Part shown: positions 34,129 through 44,084 of the stretch, one piece after another
Position numbering within the stretch: position 1 is the stretch's first letter
How the letters are laid out: every line of letters begins with the position of its first letter
From: an uncultured archaeon
Lineage (GTDB): Archaea; Halobacteriota; Methanosarcinia; Methanosarcinales; Methanoperedenaceae
Direction: 5' to 3'
Length of the DNA stretch: 58,008 nucleotides
NCBI GenBank assembly: GCA_902384525.1
Contig: CABMCA010000066.1
Location: forward strand, 1-58,008
Notes under the pieces: generated by a model
What the model saw: only the letters and a program-made list of their open reading frames with translations
Told to the model about the DNA's origin: nothing
Databases searched by the model: none
Made by a program: the position numbers and the translations under genes

Positions 34129-35439
34129 CTAAAATTTCAGAAGTGCGCTTGGCTCGTCACCACCATGCCAGCTTTTCCTGGGGCGCATACGGACAACATG
34201 AGCGGACTCGGAATTATCATCAACTATGAATGCCACTCCTTTTTCAGTCCCCATCTTTCTCAGGGAGTCACCTATTCCTTCCCGCATATATGTAGGACGA
34301 ACAGCTTCAAGAGCAGTTATGTCATCCTGTGCTGTAAGGCGATGGCAGATTATAATATCACTTTGTGACATGACATCGGGGTGAAGCGCAGCTGGCCTCT
34401 GTGTTGCAAAAATTATAGAAAGACCGGGTTGTCTTCCCTGCCTTAGCCATTCAGTCACAAGTATATCTGTTGCAGGCGTCCTGGCATCACGGGGTAAAAA
34501 TAAATGCGCTTCATCTACGAACATCCAGACCATGGGAATGCCTTCTTCATCCGGACTTTCTCCCATTTTCCTTTGTTCATAAATTCGCCTCGATCTTATA
34601 CTTTCATGATAAATTTTAGAGCCAAGGATCTTAACAGCAATGGCCTTGATATTCTGGTTGTCAATCGAGCTAAGGTCAAGAACGATCACCTTTCCTTTCC
34701 GGATAATATCGGAAAAAATAATCCCTTTTTCATGAAATATTCCCCACGAAATTGCCGAGCGAAAATAGTTATTAGCGGCATTTCGCAAAGTCGTATCCTG
34801 TTCTTTATCCTTTTTTACAAAATCCATGATCGTCTTCAAAGAGATTTCTTGCGCGTTTTCCTTGATATCTTCAATTGTTTTCATTATGAAAACACCTATC
34901 GGACTTACCGGGTCAAGGCCAAATAAAGAACACCAGTCATACCCTGAAAGTTCCGATGGAGGAATTGAAAATGGCTTTACATCAATATGCATTTTTTCAT
35001 AATGCCCAACGCTCCCTTCCGGGACATACAATTCTATGTCGGTACTTACAGGAGAAAAACCCCATTTTGATAAAATATCCTTTTCCTTGGTATTTGGGTG
35101 GCGCATGGTCCAGAAAATTCCCATCGTATCAATAACAAGAGATGCAATATTCACATTATCCGTTAGTGTTGCAAGTTCTTCTATCAATGTTCCCATTGTA
35201 TAGGACTTTCCATATCCGCGTTTACCGCAAATAAGAATAGCATGTGGTCTTAATGCATCCATCTGGACTTTTGATCCCATGGACTTATCAAGAGCGAGGT
35301 ATCTTCCCACGTTCAGAGTACCTGTGTCAGTATCCGTATCTCTCCTTCCGATCACGTATTGTTTATGGGTGACACCTGAGTTTCGAAGATCCTGTGAGAT
35401 TATTTTATCTTCTGAAAGGTTTGTGGTTTCAAGAGGCAT
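34129..35439 (-). CDS. HerA-like DUF87 ATPase
   Basis: A 436-residue hexameric-type ATPase of the HerA/FtsK superfamily (COG0433). Walker A is CGKRGYGKSYT near residue 72, Walker B is MVWMFVDEAHLF near 307, an arginine-finger region is TEWLRQGRQPG, and the sensor is IIFATQRPAAL. HerA translocates DNA for end resection with NurA; a stand-alone HerA paralogue without nurA may serve another DNA-pumping or defence role. No nurA, mre11 or rad50 is nearby. ATG 35439 is preceded by an AT-rich divergent gap with the pilus operon. Confidence 0.85.
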   Translation of the reverse strand: MPLETTNLSEDKIISQDLRNSGVTHKQYVIGRRDTDTDTGTLNVGRYLALDKSMGSKVQMDALRPHAILICGKRGYGKSYTMGTLIEELATLTDNVNIASLVIDTMGIFWTMRHPNTKEKDILSKWGFSPVSTDIELYVPEGSVGHYEKMHIDVKPFSIPPSELSGYDWCSLFGLDPVSPIGVFIMKTIEDIKENAQEISLKTIMDFVKKDKEQDTTLRNAANNYFRSAISWGIFHEKGIIFSDIIRKGKVIVLDLSSIDNQNIKAIAVKILGSKIYHESIRSRRIYEQRKMGESPDEEGIPMVWMFVDEAHLFLPRDARTPATDILVTEWLRQGRQPGLSIIFATQRPAALHPDVMSQSDIIICHRLTAQDDITALEAVRPTYMREGIGDSLRKMGTEKGVAFIVDDNSESAHVVRMRPRKSWHGGDEPSALLKF

Positions 35440-35583
35440 AAGATACCCGATCTTACCAGATGGTAAATGCTGCGCAAACTATTTAATATTTATGTTATTA
35501 TTTTATGTAACAAATACTTATTATAATCATAATAATTCTAATTTATATTATTATAATACTAATAATTATTATACTTAAGTTCG

Positions 35584-35600
35584 GATAAATTTAAATAATC
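35584..35600 (+). promoter_or_regulatory. TATA element of the TadA-TadC operon
   Basis: GATAAATTTAAATAATC sits 78 bases before the TadA ATG, at the end of an extremely AT-rich run of TAAT/ATTA repeats (35500-35580). It shares 14 bases with the element at 32611, and both are preceded by ATTATTATAAT-like sequence. Confidence 0.5.
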
Positions 35601-35661
35601 ATGGGATTTACAGTTAGATTATCCTCAATTGGGTGGAATAAAATATTATATTTAATTAAAA

Positions 35662-37956
35662 ATGGACACAAAACAAATCAACAGGAAAATGGCTCTGCGT
35701 ACCGCGTCAATAGTTGATACGCTAAAGTCATTGACCGGTAAAAAGAAAGATGGAAAAAAAATTTGTTCTTATAAGGTTAGAAAATATAAACACCAGCGTG
35801 TAATTATTCTTGACTGCAAGAACTGCAAGTCGGGTTCATCATCCATCACAGATCCAACCTGCAGGGAATATATTTTCCAGATCCTTAACTCCGAACCCGC
35901 AGCAAATCGCCTTGTGCTCTCTCATCTTTTTGACCGGGACTATGAAATGGAAAACCTGGATTTCCTATATCTTCTGGCTCGATTCATTAATAATATCCAC
36001 GAATATAAAAATTCAGAATTTGGGAAGGGATGTGAACTATTTGAAATCCAGTGGAAAGAATGGCTGCTTTCAATTATAAATGCAAGTACTTCCGACCCGG
36101 TAAAAGCATATTCGGAAATAAGAGAAAAAATCAAGACCCTTCAAAAATCGAATGCGAAAGTTAGTATTGAATCCAATTTTATATCATTATTAGAAAAAAT
36201 GATATCCACTGTACCAATGCTTGCAGACCGGATGAAAGGTGAAGTGGAAAGTCCGGAATATTACAGGAATATTATTAAATCACTCGTCAGGCCGGGTTTT
36301 TCCACCACAAGGATATACACCGCTCCGCCATCAAATACTGAATTTCTTGAAAGATATGACGTGCAAAGATCCTGCGGAAGGATCCTGCCAATAACTATCT
36401 ACACGCTTACTGACAGGCCGGAGAGCCTGTATTTTACGATTCCCCCGGAATATGATAACATGCGCCCGATAGAACTGGAAATTATCGAATCAGTCCGGAA
36501 AAAACTAATGAGGCACAGGCCAAAGGATATCAATTTTTCAGAATCCGCTAATTCAAGGGATTATTTTGCACGGCTTGGAACACAAATGATTTCAGAGGAG
36601 GCCGGAGAGAAGGATTTAAAACTTATCCCGGATGAAATAAACGTTCTATCAGATATACTTGCAAAATACACAACTGGTCTAGGCATACTGGAAGATGTGC
36701 TTTCTGATGAACGTGTTACTGATGTATATGTAAATTCACCTGCTGACATAAATCCCATCCATGTCGTAGTTGATGGCGAAGAATGTTTTTCAAATATCTA
36801 TTTATCCCAGGATGATATCGATTCCATGATAACGCGGTTCAGGGCGATAAGCGGAAGACCATTCGGGGAAGCAAATCCCGTCCTTGATATGGATCTTCCG
36901 GAGTTCAAGACAAGAGTGTCGGTGATCGGAGACCCGCTATCATCGGGCGGATTGGCATATGCATTCCGAAAACATGCACGAAATCCATGGACACTTCCGA
37001 AACTGATAAACACAGGCTCGATAACTCCGCTTGCTGCTGGTTTATTGAGTTTCCTTATGGATGGCCAGTCTTCTATCCTTGTAGCCGGTGGTGTCGGTTC
37101 AGGAAAAACATCCCTCCTTTGCGCTTTGCTTCTTGAGATCCCCCAGAAATACAGGATCCTGACTATTGAAGACACTCCTGAGCTTCCTATTGAAAATCTG
37201 CAAAAACTTGGCTGCAAGATACAGGGAATGAATACAAAGTCTGCAGTAGGTGGAACTAACATCGAGGTCAATCCCGAAACAGCGCTTCGCGCAGCCCTGC
37301 GGATGGGAAATGCCACCCTGGTACTTGGTGAAGTGAGAGGTCCTGAAGTAAAAGTATTATACGAGGCAATGCAGGTAGGAGCCTCCGGAAATTCAGTTAT
37401 AGGTACGATCCATGGCGCATCCACAAGGGCAGTATATGAACGCATTGTCAACAGCCTTGGAGTACCTGCTCCATCATTCAGGTCGACGGACGCTGTCATT
37501 GTAGCACAGAATGTGAGGATCAGCGGCACAATGAAGAAGAAAAAAAGAGTTGTGGAAATAGCCGAAGTAACAGGGGGAGAATGGGAAGAACATCCGGATG
37601 CGGATGATATTTTTAATGATATAATGGTATTTGATGCAGCCCAGGATAAGCTTGTAGCGAGTGATCTGCTTGACAGGGGAGGTTCGGAACTTGTCAGTAA
37701 GATCGCCCATAAATGGGGTATGGGCATTGATGAAGCATCTCTTAATATAAAGGTGCGGGCAAGGATCAAAGAAACGATCGCAAAAGTTGGAAAACTGCAT
37801 CCCAGGTTTGTGGAATCGGACATGGTAATGAAGGCAAACAATGCTTTTTGTCTTTACCTTGAACAGATGCAGGATGATAAAGGAAAAATGGATTTCCATG
37901 GTGTTTATGATAGGTGGATGGCATGGTACCATGATTTCGTGGAGAAAAACAGGTAA
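35662..37956 (+). CDS. Type IV pilus/archaellum-type secretion ATPase (TadA-like)
   Basis: A 764-residue GspE/VirB11 superfamily motor ATPase. The large N-terminal part contains CKNCKSG. The C-terminal ATPase has Walker A GGVGSGKTSLLCALLLE near residue 475, Asp box TIEDTPELP, Walker B TLVLGEVRGPE near 553, and the His box IGTIHGASTRAVYER. Archaeal members power assembly of type IV pili or archaella. The membrane platform gene follows after 8 bases, so they form an operon. No pilin or prepilin peptidase is nearby, and its longer-than-usual N-terminus suggests an adhesion pilus rather than ArlI. Confidence 0.92.
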   Translation: MDTKQINRKMALRTASIVDTLKSLTGKKKDGKKICSYKVRKYKHQRVIILDCKNCKSGSSSITDPTCREYIFQILNSEPAANRLVLSHLFDRDYEMENLDFLYLLARFINNIHEYKNSEFGKGCELFEIQWKEWLLSIINASTSDPVKAYSEIREKIKTLQKSNAKVSIESNFISLLEKMISTVPMLADRMKGEVESPEYYRNIIKSLVRPGFSTTRIYTAPPSNTEFLERYDVQRSCGRILPITIYTLTDRPESLYFTIPPEYDNMRPIELEIIESVRKKLMRHRPKDINFSESANSRDYFARLGTQMISEEAGEKDLKLIPDEINVLSDILAKYTTGLGILEDVLSDERVTDVYVNSPADINPIHVVVDGEECFSNIYLSQDDIDSMITRFRAISGRPFGEANPVLDMDLPEFKTRVSVIGDPLSSGGLAYAFRKHARNPWTLPKLINTGSITPLAAGLLSFLMDGQSSILVAGGVGSGKTSLLCALLLEIPQKYRILTIEDTPELPIENLQKLGCKIQGMNTKSAVGGTNIEVNPETALRAALRMGNATLVLGEVRGPEVKVLYEAMQVGASGNSVIGTIHGASTRAVYERIVNSLGVPAPSFRSTDAVIVAQNVRISGTMKKKKRVVEIAEVTGGEWEEHPDADDIFNDIMVFDAAQDKLVASDLLDRGGSELVSKIAHKWGMGIDEASLNIKVRARIKETIAKVGKLHPRFVESDMVMKANNAFCLYLEQMQDDKGKMDFHGVYDRWMAWYHDFVEKNR

Positions 37957-37964
37957 GATAATTT

Positions 37965-39908
37965 ATGGACGATAACCAGAATCTGTATTGCCGTGCCTGC
38001 CGTTTTTCTGTTAAACATTTTAGCTGGCTTGTGAGGGATCTTGATGAGTACAGGAAAAAAAGCGAAAAAACCGCAAGTAATGAGTTCTTAGCTGCATTAG
38101 ATTTTTCCGGATTTGAACTTGAGCCATGGGAAACCCACATACTTTCCTATACTGGCGGCCTTTTGTTATTCATTTCATTAGTTGGCCTTGATATTATTTT
38201 ATTTAGCATTTCCACGTATGAACGAAATTCAATAATTTTTGCGGCGGTTTTTACTGCACTTGTTCCCATAATTGTAATGATTTACTTGAGTGAGTATCCC
38301 AAGATACATGCAAAATTCTTAAAAATCCATACGCTTGGAGATATCCCGGAAATCCAGAGTTACATTGTTATGTCAATGAAGCTTGTTCCCAATATGGAAA
38401 GAGCTATAATTTTTGCAGCTGACAATTCATTCAGGCCCCTTGCAAGGGACTTAAAGAAACTTATCTGGGACATCCATATTCGCGTATATAGCAATATCGA
38501 TGAAGCGCTTATCGGATTTGCAAACCAGTGGGGTAAGAACAGCGAATATTTCAAACGTTCGCTTCACCTTGTAAAAAGTTCTACAAGCGAACCGGATGAA
38601 GCCCAGAGAATTATGACCCTTAACAAATCACTTGACATAGTTCTTGAGGGGACAAAAACCATGATGGATGCATTTGCGGCTAAACTTAAAACCCCGACTT
38701 ATGTCCTGTACTCTATTTTCATATTGATCCCTCTTGCTCTTGTGGCATTGATACCGGCCGTAAGCATCGTTGGCGTAAGGATGGATACGGTAACCCTTGT
38801 ATTGATCTACAATATCGGACTGCCTCTTTTTACTTTTATATATTCAGAATTTATTTTACTCCAGCGGCCTGCCACTTTTTCACCGCCGAATATTTCAGAT
38901 AAACATCCTGACCTTTCAAATATCAGGTCAATAAGGAAAATTATAATTACTGTCACATTGCTGATCGGAACAACAGTGGGTTTTTCAGGATATATTCTTC
39001 TTTATTTTGGCAACCCTTTCAATATTATATCAAAAGAAGCCATGGCTGGATTGGTTTTACCCACTTTCCCGATCATCTGGGCAATAACTGCGATGATCAC
39101 GATATATTGCCTCGGACTATATACACCTTATAAGAAAATACGAGATGAGATAAAACAGATTGAAAATGAGTTTGCTGATGCCATGTTCATCCTTGGCCGG
39201 AGGATATCAGAAGGACGATCAGCAGAAGAAGCCTTCGCGCACACATCAGAAACGATGAAAGGGGCGAAAATTGGCGAAGCCTTTGCAGATATTGCAAAAA
39301 ATCTCACATGCATGCGGACCACATTGCATGGCGCTATTTTCAACGAGGAATATGGAGCATTCAAGGATATTTATTCAGACAGGGTGCATACGATGATGAA
39401 ACTTCTGACCGAGAGTGTCCATAGAAGCCACGAGGCAGCAGGCATGGCGATCATAAAGCTGGCAGACCACCTGAAGGAATTACAGGAGGTGGAGGCAAAT
39501 ATCAAGAGGGGGTTGTATGATGTTACTTCCACTATGAGGTCAACAGCCATTATATTTGCCCCGCTCATAGCAGGAGTTACGCTTGCTCTTTCCGAAGTGA
39601 TCCAGAAGATATTGCAAAATATCGCAAAGGAAACAGGTAATTTGCCTGACGAATACAACATCGGGGATTTTATGAAAGATGCAGGAACTGGACTAACCCA
39701 GACAGTCCCCCCTGATATTTTCCTGCTTGTCGTGGGAATATATATGGTCTTACTGGTAATAATGCTTACTAGGTTTGCGGGCGGGTTCGAGTATGGCGAT
39801 GACAGGCCTCAATTCATGTACGATCTGGGACAAACCCTGCCCATGTCGATAATGGTGTTCACAGTTACGACTGTTGTATCAAGAGTGATTTTCAGTTCTA
39901 TGGTGTAA
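37965..39908 (+). CDS. TadC-like pilus assembly platform protein
   Basis: A 647-residue membrane protein, the platform partner of the ATPase upstream. There are two T2SSF modules: a first cytoplasmic helical domain at about 95-230 after two helices near 55-105, helices near 245-310 and 325-385, a second domain at about 390-530 (ADAMFILGRRISEGRSAEEAF), and terminal helices. This doubled arrangement is typical of archaeal ArlJ/PilC-like proteins. It ends 11 bases inside the convergent dapF gene. Confidence 0.9.
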   Translation: MDDNQNLYCRACRFSVKHFSWLVRDLDEYRKKSEKTASNEFLAALDFSGFELEPWETHILSYTGGLLLFISLVGLDIILFSISTYERNSIIFAAVFTALVPIIVMIYLSEYPKIHAKFLKIHTLGDIPEIQSYIVMSMKLVPNMERAIIFAADNSFRPLARDLKKLIWDIHIRVYSNIDEALIGFANQWGKNSEYFKRSLHLVKSSTSEPDEAQRIMTLNKSLDIVLEGTKTMMDAFAAKLKTPTYVLYSIFILIPLALVALIPAVSIVGVRMDTVTLVLIYNIGLPLFTFIYSEFILLQRPATFSPPNISDKHPDLSNIRSIRKIIITVTLLIGTTVGFSGYILLYFGNPFNIISKEAMAGLVLPTFPIIWAITAMITIYCLGLYTPYKKIRDEIKQIENEFADAMFILGRRISEGRSAEEAFAHTSETMKGAKIGEAFADIAKNLTCMRTTLHGAIFNEEYGAFKDIYSDRVHTMMKLLTESVHRSHEAAGMAIIKLADHLKELQEVEANIKRGLYDVTSTMRSTAIIFAPLIAGVTLALSEVIQKILQNIAKETGNLPDEYNIGDFMKDAGTGLTQTVPPDIFLLVVGIYMVLLVIMLTRFAGGFEYGDDRPQFMYDLGQTLPMSIMVFTVTTVVSRVIFSSMV

Positions 39909-40719
39909 ATTCCAACATTCCTTCAAATACACACTCGGCGGTTCCTTCCATACAGGCGGCATCATCCAGCGTAATTCTCAATTCCCCGCCTTTCGTATTC
40001 ACTTTAACTGATTTTCCGGTCTTTCCAAGGCGATATGCTATTGCTGCAGAGGCTACTGAACCGGTGCCGCAGCAAAATGTCTCACCCTCAACTCCCCGCT
40101 CATAAGTGCGAATAGTTATTTCATTCCGGGAATCAAGGTGCACGAAATTCACATTAGTTCCTTTCGGAAAGATCGGGTCATAACGGATATCCGGCGCTAT
40201 GGACATTAATTCAGGATCATCAAGTGAATCTACAAAAATCACTGCATGTGGAACTCCTGTGTTAACCGCAGATACTTCATATCCATGCAAAGCCACATTG
40301 AGAAATTCCCCTGATCCTTTAGCTGGTATTTGTGTCCTCTGGAATTGCGGTTTTCCCATATTGACCGAAATCCACGTTTTTTCTTCGCGCCGCGAAGATA
40401 TGGTAAGAACACCCGCAAGCGTTTGGACAGCTGCTTTATCCTGTATATACCCTTTATCAAGTGCATATTTCACAAGACAGCGCACGCCATTGCCGCACAT
40501 CTCTGGTTCTGTGCCATCTGAATTGAAAATCCGCATCCTGATATCCGCTATATCGGATCTTCCGAGAAAAAGCACACCGTCTGCTCCTATTCCGAAGCGG
40601 CGGTCGCAGTATTTTAACGCAAAACCGGCTTTTTTATTATCCCGGATGATTTTTTCATTATATTCATCGATCAGGATGAAATCATTTCCATTCCCGTGAA
40701 GTTTTGTAAAATGCAACAT
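39898..40719 (-). CDS. dapF: Diaminopimelate epimerase
   Basis: DapF (273 residues) interconverts LL- and meso-diaminopimelate in lysine synthesis. The two catalytic cysteines are in EMCGNGVRC and ETFCCGTGS, and FTKLHGNGNDFILID is the canonical start. It lies 1 base downstream of the DisA_N-like gene, so they are probably co-transcribed. The 3' end overlaps the convergent TadC gene by 11 bases. Confidence 0.97.
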   Translation of the reverse strand: MLHFTKLHGNGNDFILIDEYNEKIIRDNKKAGFALKYCDRRFGIGADGVLFLGRSDIADIRMRIFNSDGTEPEMCGNGVRCLVKYALDKGYIQDKAAVQTLAGVLTISSRREEKTWISVNMGKPQFQRTQIPAKGSGEFLNVALHGYEVSAVNTGVPHAVIFVDSLDDPELMSIAPDIRYDPIFPKGTNVNFVHLDSRNEITIRTYERGVEGETFCCGTGSVASAAIAYRLGKTGKSVKVNTKGGELRITLDDAACMEGTAECVFEGMLEFTP

Positions 40720-40720
40720 A

Positions 40721-41350
40721 TTATTTTTTCTCTTTCTTTAATGCAGATGATATCATCTGGCCTGCTGGCTTTATCATCATATATGCGCCGCCAACTATCA
40801 ATACAGGCCCGGCGCCAACAGCTGCTGCGGCTATACCCGCGCTTGCAAGAAGCGCAGTATCCTGGTTCGTGAGGAAACGTGAGACTTTATCAAGTGTGGA
40901 AGGTTCGATATCCACTGCATCTGTTTCAAGTACTATCTCGCCTTTCTGGAATATTTTTATCCATCCTGTCTCCTCAGAGACAAGGATAGCTGTGATCGTC
41001 TCGTCATACAAAGTAATCCCTCTGGCTGCTGCATGTTTTGTCCCGAAACCAAGAAGCGTTTCGGATTTTAATATCCTTGCTCCGTATGCAACCATTTCCC
41101 CGTCAGGGGTAAATATCATGGCCCCGTCAAGCGTAGCAAGTTTTTCAACAACAGCATCCATGCCCTTACTGAGTAAATTTCCCGCGAACTGGATCTGAGG
41201 ATAATGAAGACGGTAATTTCCTTCAATTTGCTTCCTATCAGTAATTACGAAAAGAGCTCCCTGATTATCCTTTGCAAGTCTCTTTGAGATATTGAGGATG
41301 TTGCGCATTACTTCAGATTTCTTATCCGGGTTTTTCTCTGCCTTTATCAT
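40721..41350 (-). CDS. DisA_N (diadenylate cyclase)-like protein
   Basis: A 209-residue protein with a DisA_N/DAC-like domain in residues 25-155. The DGA motif is TLDGAMIFTPDGEMVAYGARI, and the nucleotide-binding GTRHRAA motif appears as GTKHAAARGIT, followed by AILVSEETGWIKIF. Two hydrophobic C-terminal helices (about 165-200) would anchor it to the membrane. DAC domains make cyclic di-AMP, used for osmolyte and K+ control. The changed RHR motif (KHA) leaves activity uncertain. Gene lies just before dapF. Confidence 0.7.
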   Translation of the reverse strand: MIKAEKNPDKKSEVMRNILNISKRLAKDNQGALFVITDRKQIEGNYRLHYPQIQFAGNLLSKGMDAVVEKLATLDGAMIFTPDGEMVAYGARILKSETLLGFGTKHAAARGITLYDETITAILVSEETGWIKIFQKGEIVLETDAVDIEPSTLDKVSRFLTNQDTALLASAGIAAAAVGAGPVLIVGGAYMMIKPAGQMISSALKKEKK

Positions 41351-41424
41351 AAGAACCTACTTACTATTAAGATAAGTTATATGTTTTGGTAAAATGATTT
41401 CGATTGGATTAAAAGCAGCAGGTA

Positions 41425-42132
41425 ATGATGTCTCAATTGCAAAAAAAAGAATATGTCCGGAGTATGTTCGCAGGTATTTCCAAAAGGTATGATTTTTTAA
41501 ATCATCTCTTGAGCCTTGAAAAGGATAAATACTGGCGTCGCTTTGCCGTATCAAAACTTCCACAAGGATATATTATTGATGTCTGTTCAGGTACGGGGGA
41601 TGTCGCAATAGAAGCTTCAAAAAACAACCGGGTAATAGCTTCGGATTTTTGTTATGAGATGCTGCGATTATGCAGGCCCAAACTGAAAAAAAAGGATATA
41701 AAAAATGTAAGTTGCATCCAGAACGATGCAGAGAACCTTTCTTTTAAGGATGGAACATTTGATGGCGCAATTGTAGCTTTTGGGATACGGAATGTCGCAG
41801 ATATAAAGAAAGCCTTATCCGAGATGAACCGTGTGGTCAGAAAAGGGGGCAACGTGGTTGTTCTGGAATTCTCTTTACCTGAGAACGAGGTTTTTAGATC
41901 TTTTTATTATTTTTATTTCAAGAAGATCTTACCGTTAGTGGGGGCGATTATATCCAAAAGGGATGATCCTTACAATTATCTTCCTGCTTCAGTGATGGCA
42001 TTCCCAAAAAGAAATGAGTTTGTTGAACTTATGAAAGATGCAGGTATCTCGCATGTTGAATATTTTGACCTGACTTTCGGGATAGTCACGGTCTATGTGG
42101 GAGATTGCGATGGTGGAATAAGTACTGTTTAA
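41425..42132 (+). CDS. ubiE: UbiE/MenG-type quinone C-methyltransferase
   Basis: A 235-residue class I SAM methyltransferase of the UbiE/COQ5 family. SAM motif I is DVCSGTGDVAI, and the family-specific signatures VVLEFSLPEN and DPYNYLPASVMAFP are both present. It methylates demethylmenaquinone (or a relative) in the last step of quinone synthesis. Menaquinone is made by Methanoperedens and Archaeoglobales but not by most methanogens, so this gene is a taxonomic hint. No other men/mqn gene lies in the window. Confidence 0.88.
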   Translation: MMSQLQKKEYVRSMFAGISKRYDFLNHLLSLEKDKYWRRFAVSKLPQGYIIDVCSGTGDVAIEASKNNRVIASDFCYEMLRLCRPKLKKKDIKNVSCIQNDAENLSFKDGTFDGAIVAFGIRNVADIKKALSEMNRVVRKGGNVVVLEFSLPENEVFRSFYYFYFKKILPLVGAIISKRDDPYNYLPASVMAFPKRNEFVELMKDAGISHVEYFDLTFGIVTVYVGDCDGGISTV

Positions 42133-42170
42133 AGACGCACGTTTGGGTATGCTTTATATTCTCCTGTTGG

Positions 42171-42701
42171 TTAATTCTCTCCTATCGTAATCTTCAGCAT
42201 CTTATCGCCTACTGCGATTCTTTCAGCAATATCCTGTCCTTCAGTGACCTGTCCAAATACTGCATATTGCCCATCCAGGAACTTTGCGTCTGCAAGGACT
42301 ATATAGAACTGAGATGACGCACTGTTCGGGTCGCCGGAACGAGCCATACCCACTGCACCTTTCTTATGTGTCAGTGAAGGGGCTATTTCAAGAGGAATGG
42401 TCTTATCTGAACCGCCTGTGCCATCTCCATTAGGGTCCCCGCCTTGAATTACGAACCCTGGCTCAACCCTGTGGAATGTGAGACCATTATAAAAACCGCT
42501 CTGCGCCAATTCTATGAAGTTTTTTGTAGTGATAGGGGTCTCTTTTTCGAATAGCTCGAATTTTATTATACCCTTATTGGTCTCGATGGTGGCTATTCTG
42601 TTTTTTCCGCTTTGCACAGGCTGGGATTTCTCCGTGCATCCAAGTGTAAATGCCATCAATGCAATCACAACAACTGTTATCAAAATCTTTTTCCGTGCCA
42701 T
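42171..42701 (-). CDS. Lipoprotein cyclophilin-type peptidyl-prolyl isomerase
   Basis: A 176-residue cyclophilin with a lipoprotein signal ([15 protein letters not shown]; Cys22 would be lipidated), so it acts outside the cell. The active-site region [22 protein letters not shown] and the [22 protein letters not shown] stretch are the classical isomerase motifs. It assists folding of exported proteins. It is a single gene with its own 121-base upstream gap. Confidence 0.93.
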   Translation of the reverse strand: MARKKILITVVVIALMAFTLGCTEKSQPVQSGKNRIATIETNKGIIKFELFEKETPITTKNFIELAQSGFYNGLTFHRVEPGFVIQGGDPNGDGTGGSDKTIPLEIAPSLTHKKGAVGMARSGDPNSASSQFYIVLADAKFLDGQYAVFGQVTEGQDIAERIAVGDKMLKITIGEN

Positions 42702-42822
42702 AGTTTCACCACAAGTTACATACTTGTTATAAAATTTTTGCTAAATAAAGGTACTGTCAAGTCTTCGTCAGTTAAAAGTACAACGCTATCTTTCCTGGAT
42801 CAACCGATACTGATTTTGTTAA

Positions 42823-43404
42823 TTATTGCCATTTGTGCAGTTTATTCACAGTATTCTCATAGTAAACAATCAAAATGCCATTAACTGGAATTAAATACTG
42901 CTTCAAGGTCAACAATAAACCCATAGAAAATACAGCAACGAATAGAGAACCAGCTATATCCATAGGAAAGTGAAGCCCTGCATAAACCCTCGCAAGTCCA
43001 CTGATGAATGAAAGTACGAATAATATCGCACCTGGTCCCCTCAATTCCTTGAATGTCAGGAACATCAGTGAAATCGCAAACATCAAAGTGGTGTGGTCTG
43101 ATGGAAAAGACGTTTCAGGAGCATGAGCTATAAGGAGTATTCCAGTGGGAATCATAAAGGGTCTAGGATGAAAATAAAAAAGGGTGATAATAAAATTTAT
43201 TACCAAACCTAAAAGTGCACCGTATCCGGCAAACAAAACTTCCTGACGATACTTACTTTTCGCAAACCATAGATATACAAGATAGACACAAAAAAAATAA
43301 ATAATGTCCTGTGCGGCGAATATCATAGCATTATCGAGCAAATAGTTTCTTCCCGCAAGACCATTGATGATATGAAAAAGTGTCAGATTCGGGTCTGGTA
43401 TCAT
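42823..43404 (-). CDS. PAP2-family membrane phosphatase
   Basis: A 193-residue membrane phosphatase with about six helices. The three PAP2 motifs are LFYFHPRPF (weak motif 1), SFPSDHTTLMFA (motif 2) and GLARVYAGLHFPMDIAGS (motif 3). Likely substrate is undecaprenyl/dolichyl diphosphate or another lipid phosphate, recycling a glycan carrier. It is a single gene; the cyclophilin gene lies 121 bases further along the same strand. Confidence 0.88.
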   Translation of the reverse strand: MIPDPNLTLFHIINGLAGRNYLLDNAMIFAAQDIIYFFCVYLVYLWFAKSKYRQEVLFAGYGALLGLVINFIITLFYFHPRPFMIPTGILLIAHAPETSFPSDHTTLMFAISLMFLTFKELRGPGAILFVLSFISGLARVYAGLHFPMDIAGSLFVAVFSMGLLLTLKQYLIPVNGILIVYYENTVNKLHKWQ

Positions 43405-43425
43405 AGCGTATTGTGTTTTTAAAAT

Positions 43426-44082
43426 TTAATCCGGTACTTCTGCACCGCCAGCGTCTTTTTTCACCTGTATTGTCTGGGCTGCGTAGCCGTCTGCGTTTAT
43501 TATAACTGTGAAGTTCAGTTCGTCTTTTGTTGTGTAGTATATGCTGTTCGGGTTGGCGCGGAAATGGTCTTGCATCTGTCCATCATCAAAGTGTATGGTT
43601 CTTGTTTCATTAGCCTTCAGGACAAACGCATTCAGCGGCTTTATGTATGATTCTGTCTTGTTCATTTTAGCGTCTGTAATGATATAATATGCAGTCATGT
43701 TGTGTATGTCTTTATTTGTTGTGCTCTGCAATACCAGCTCCAGGTGGTCAGATGCGTCCTTTTTTGCTACCTCATCATAGTTGTTTTCAACAAGTATGTT
43801 CTGTATCCTGAAACCCAATGCTCCAGTTGAAGCTTGCGGAGTCACATCTGCAAATGTGGGCGTTGAGTCATTAAAATCATCTACGCCATCGCCGTCAGTG
43901 TCATTGCCCAGGGGGTCGATTCCCAATAGTTTTTTAGCATTATCGGGTATTTCTGACAGGGTTTTGACTTGATTTTTTCCATTATATTGCGTGTCTTGTG
44001 TCTTTTGTGGTGCAGTACAGCCTGATAGGATCACTATCGAGAGCACAAGAAGTACTAATCCAAATATTTTCATCTTTTTCAT
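43426..44082 (-). CDS. Lipoprotein with calcium-type D-rich loop
   Basis: A 218-residue exported lipoprotein with signal GLVLLVLSIVILSGC. A thrombospondin-3/dockerin-like calcium loop (NDTDGDGVDDFND) follows at about 60-75, then a beta-rich domain. ATG 44082 places the start 2 bases after the upstream permease stop; ATG 44094 is an alternative with 4 more residues. As last gene of the ABC cluster it could be a periplasm-side partner. Family not recognised. Confidence 0.7.
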   Translation of the reverse strand: MKKMKIFGLVLLVLSIVILSGCTAPQKTQDTQYNGKNQVKTLSEIPDNAKKLLGIDPLGNDTDGDGVDDFNDSTPTFADVTPQASTGALGFRIQNILVENNYDEVAKKDASDHLELVLQSTTNKDIHNMTAYYIITDAKMNKTESYIKPLNAFVLKANETRTIHFDDGQMQDHFRANPNSIYYTTKDELNFTVIINADGYAAQTIQVKKDAGGAEVPD

Positions 44083-44084
44083 AT

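Noticed and set aside
36798-37841. A 347-codon open frame on the minus strand inside the TadA-like gene
   Set aside because: It is a shadow of a clearly homologous ATPase in the opposite frame; the product is Ser/Pro-rich nonsense with no motif or ribosome site.
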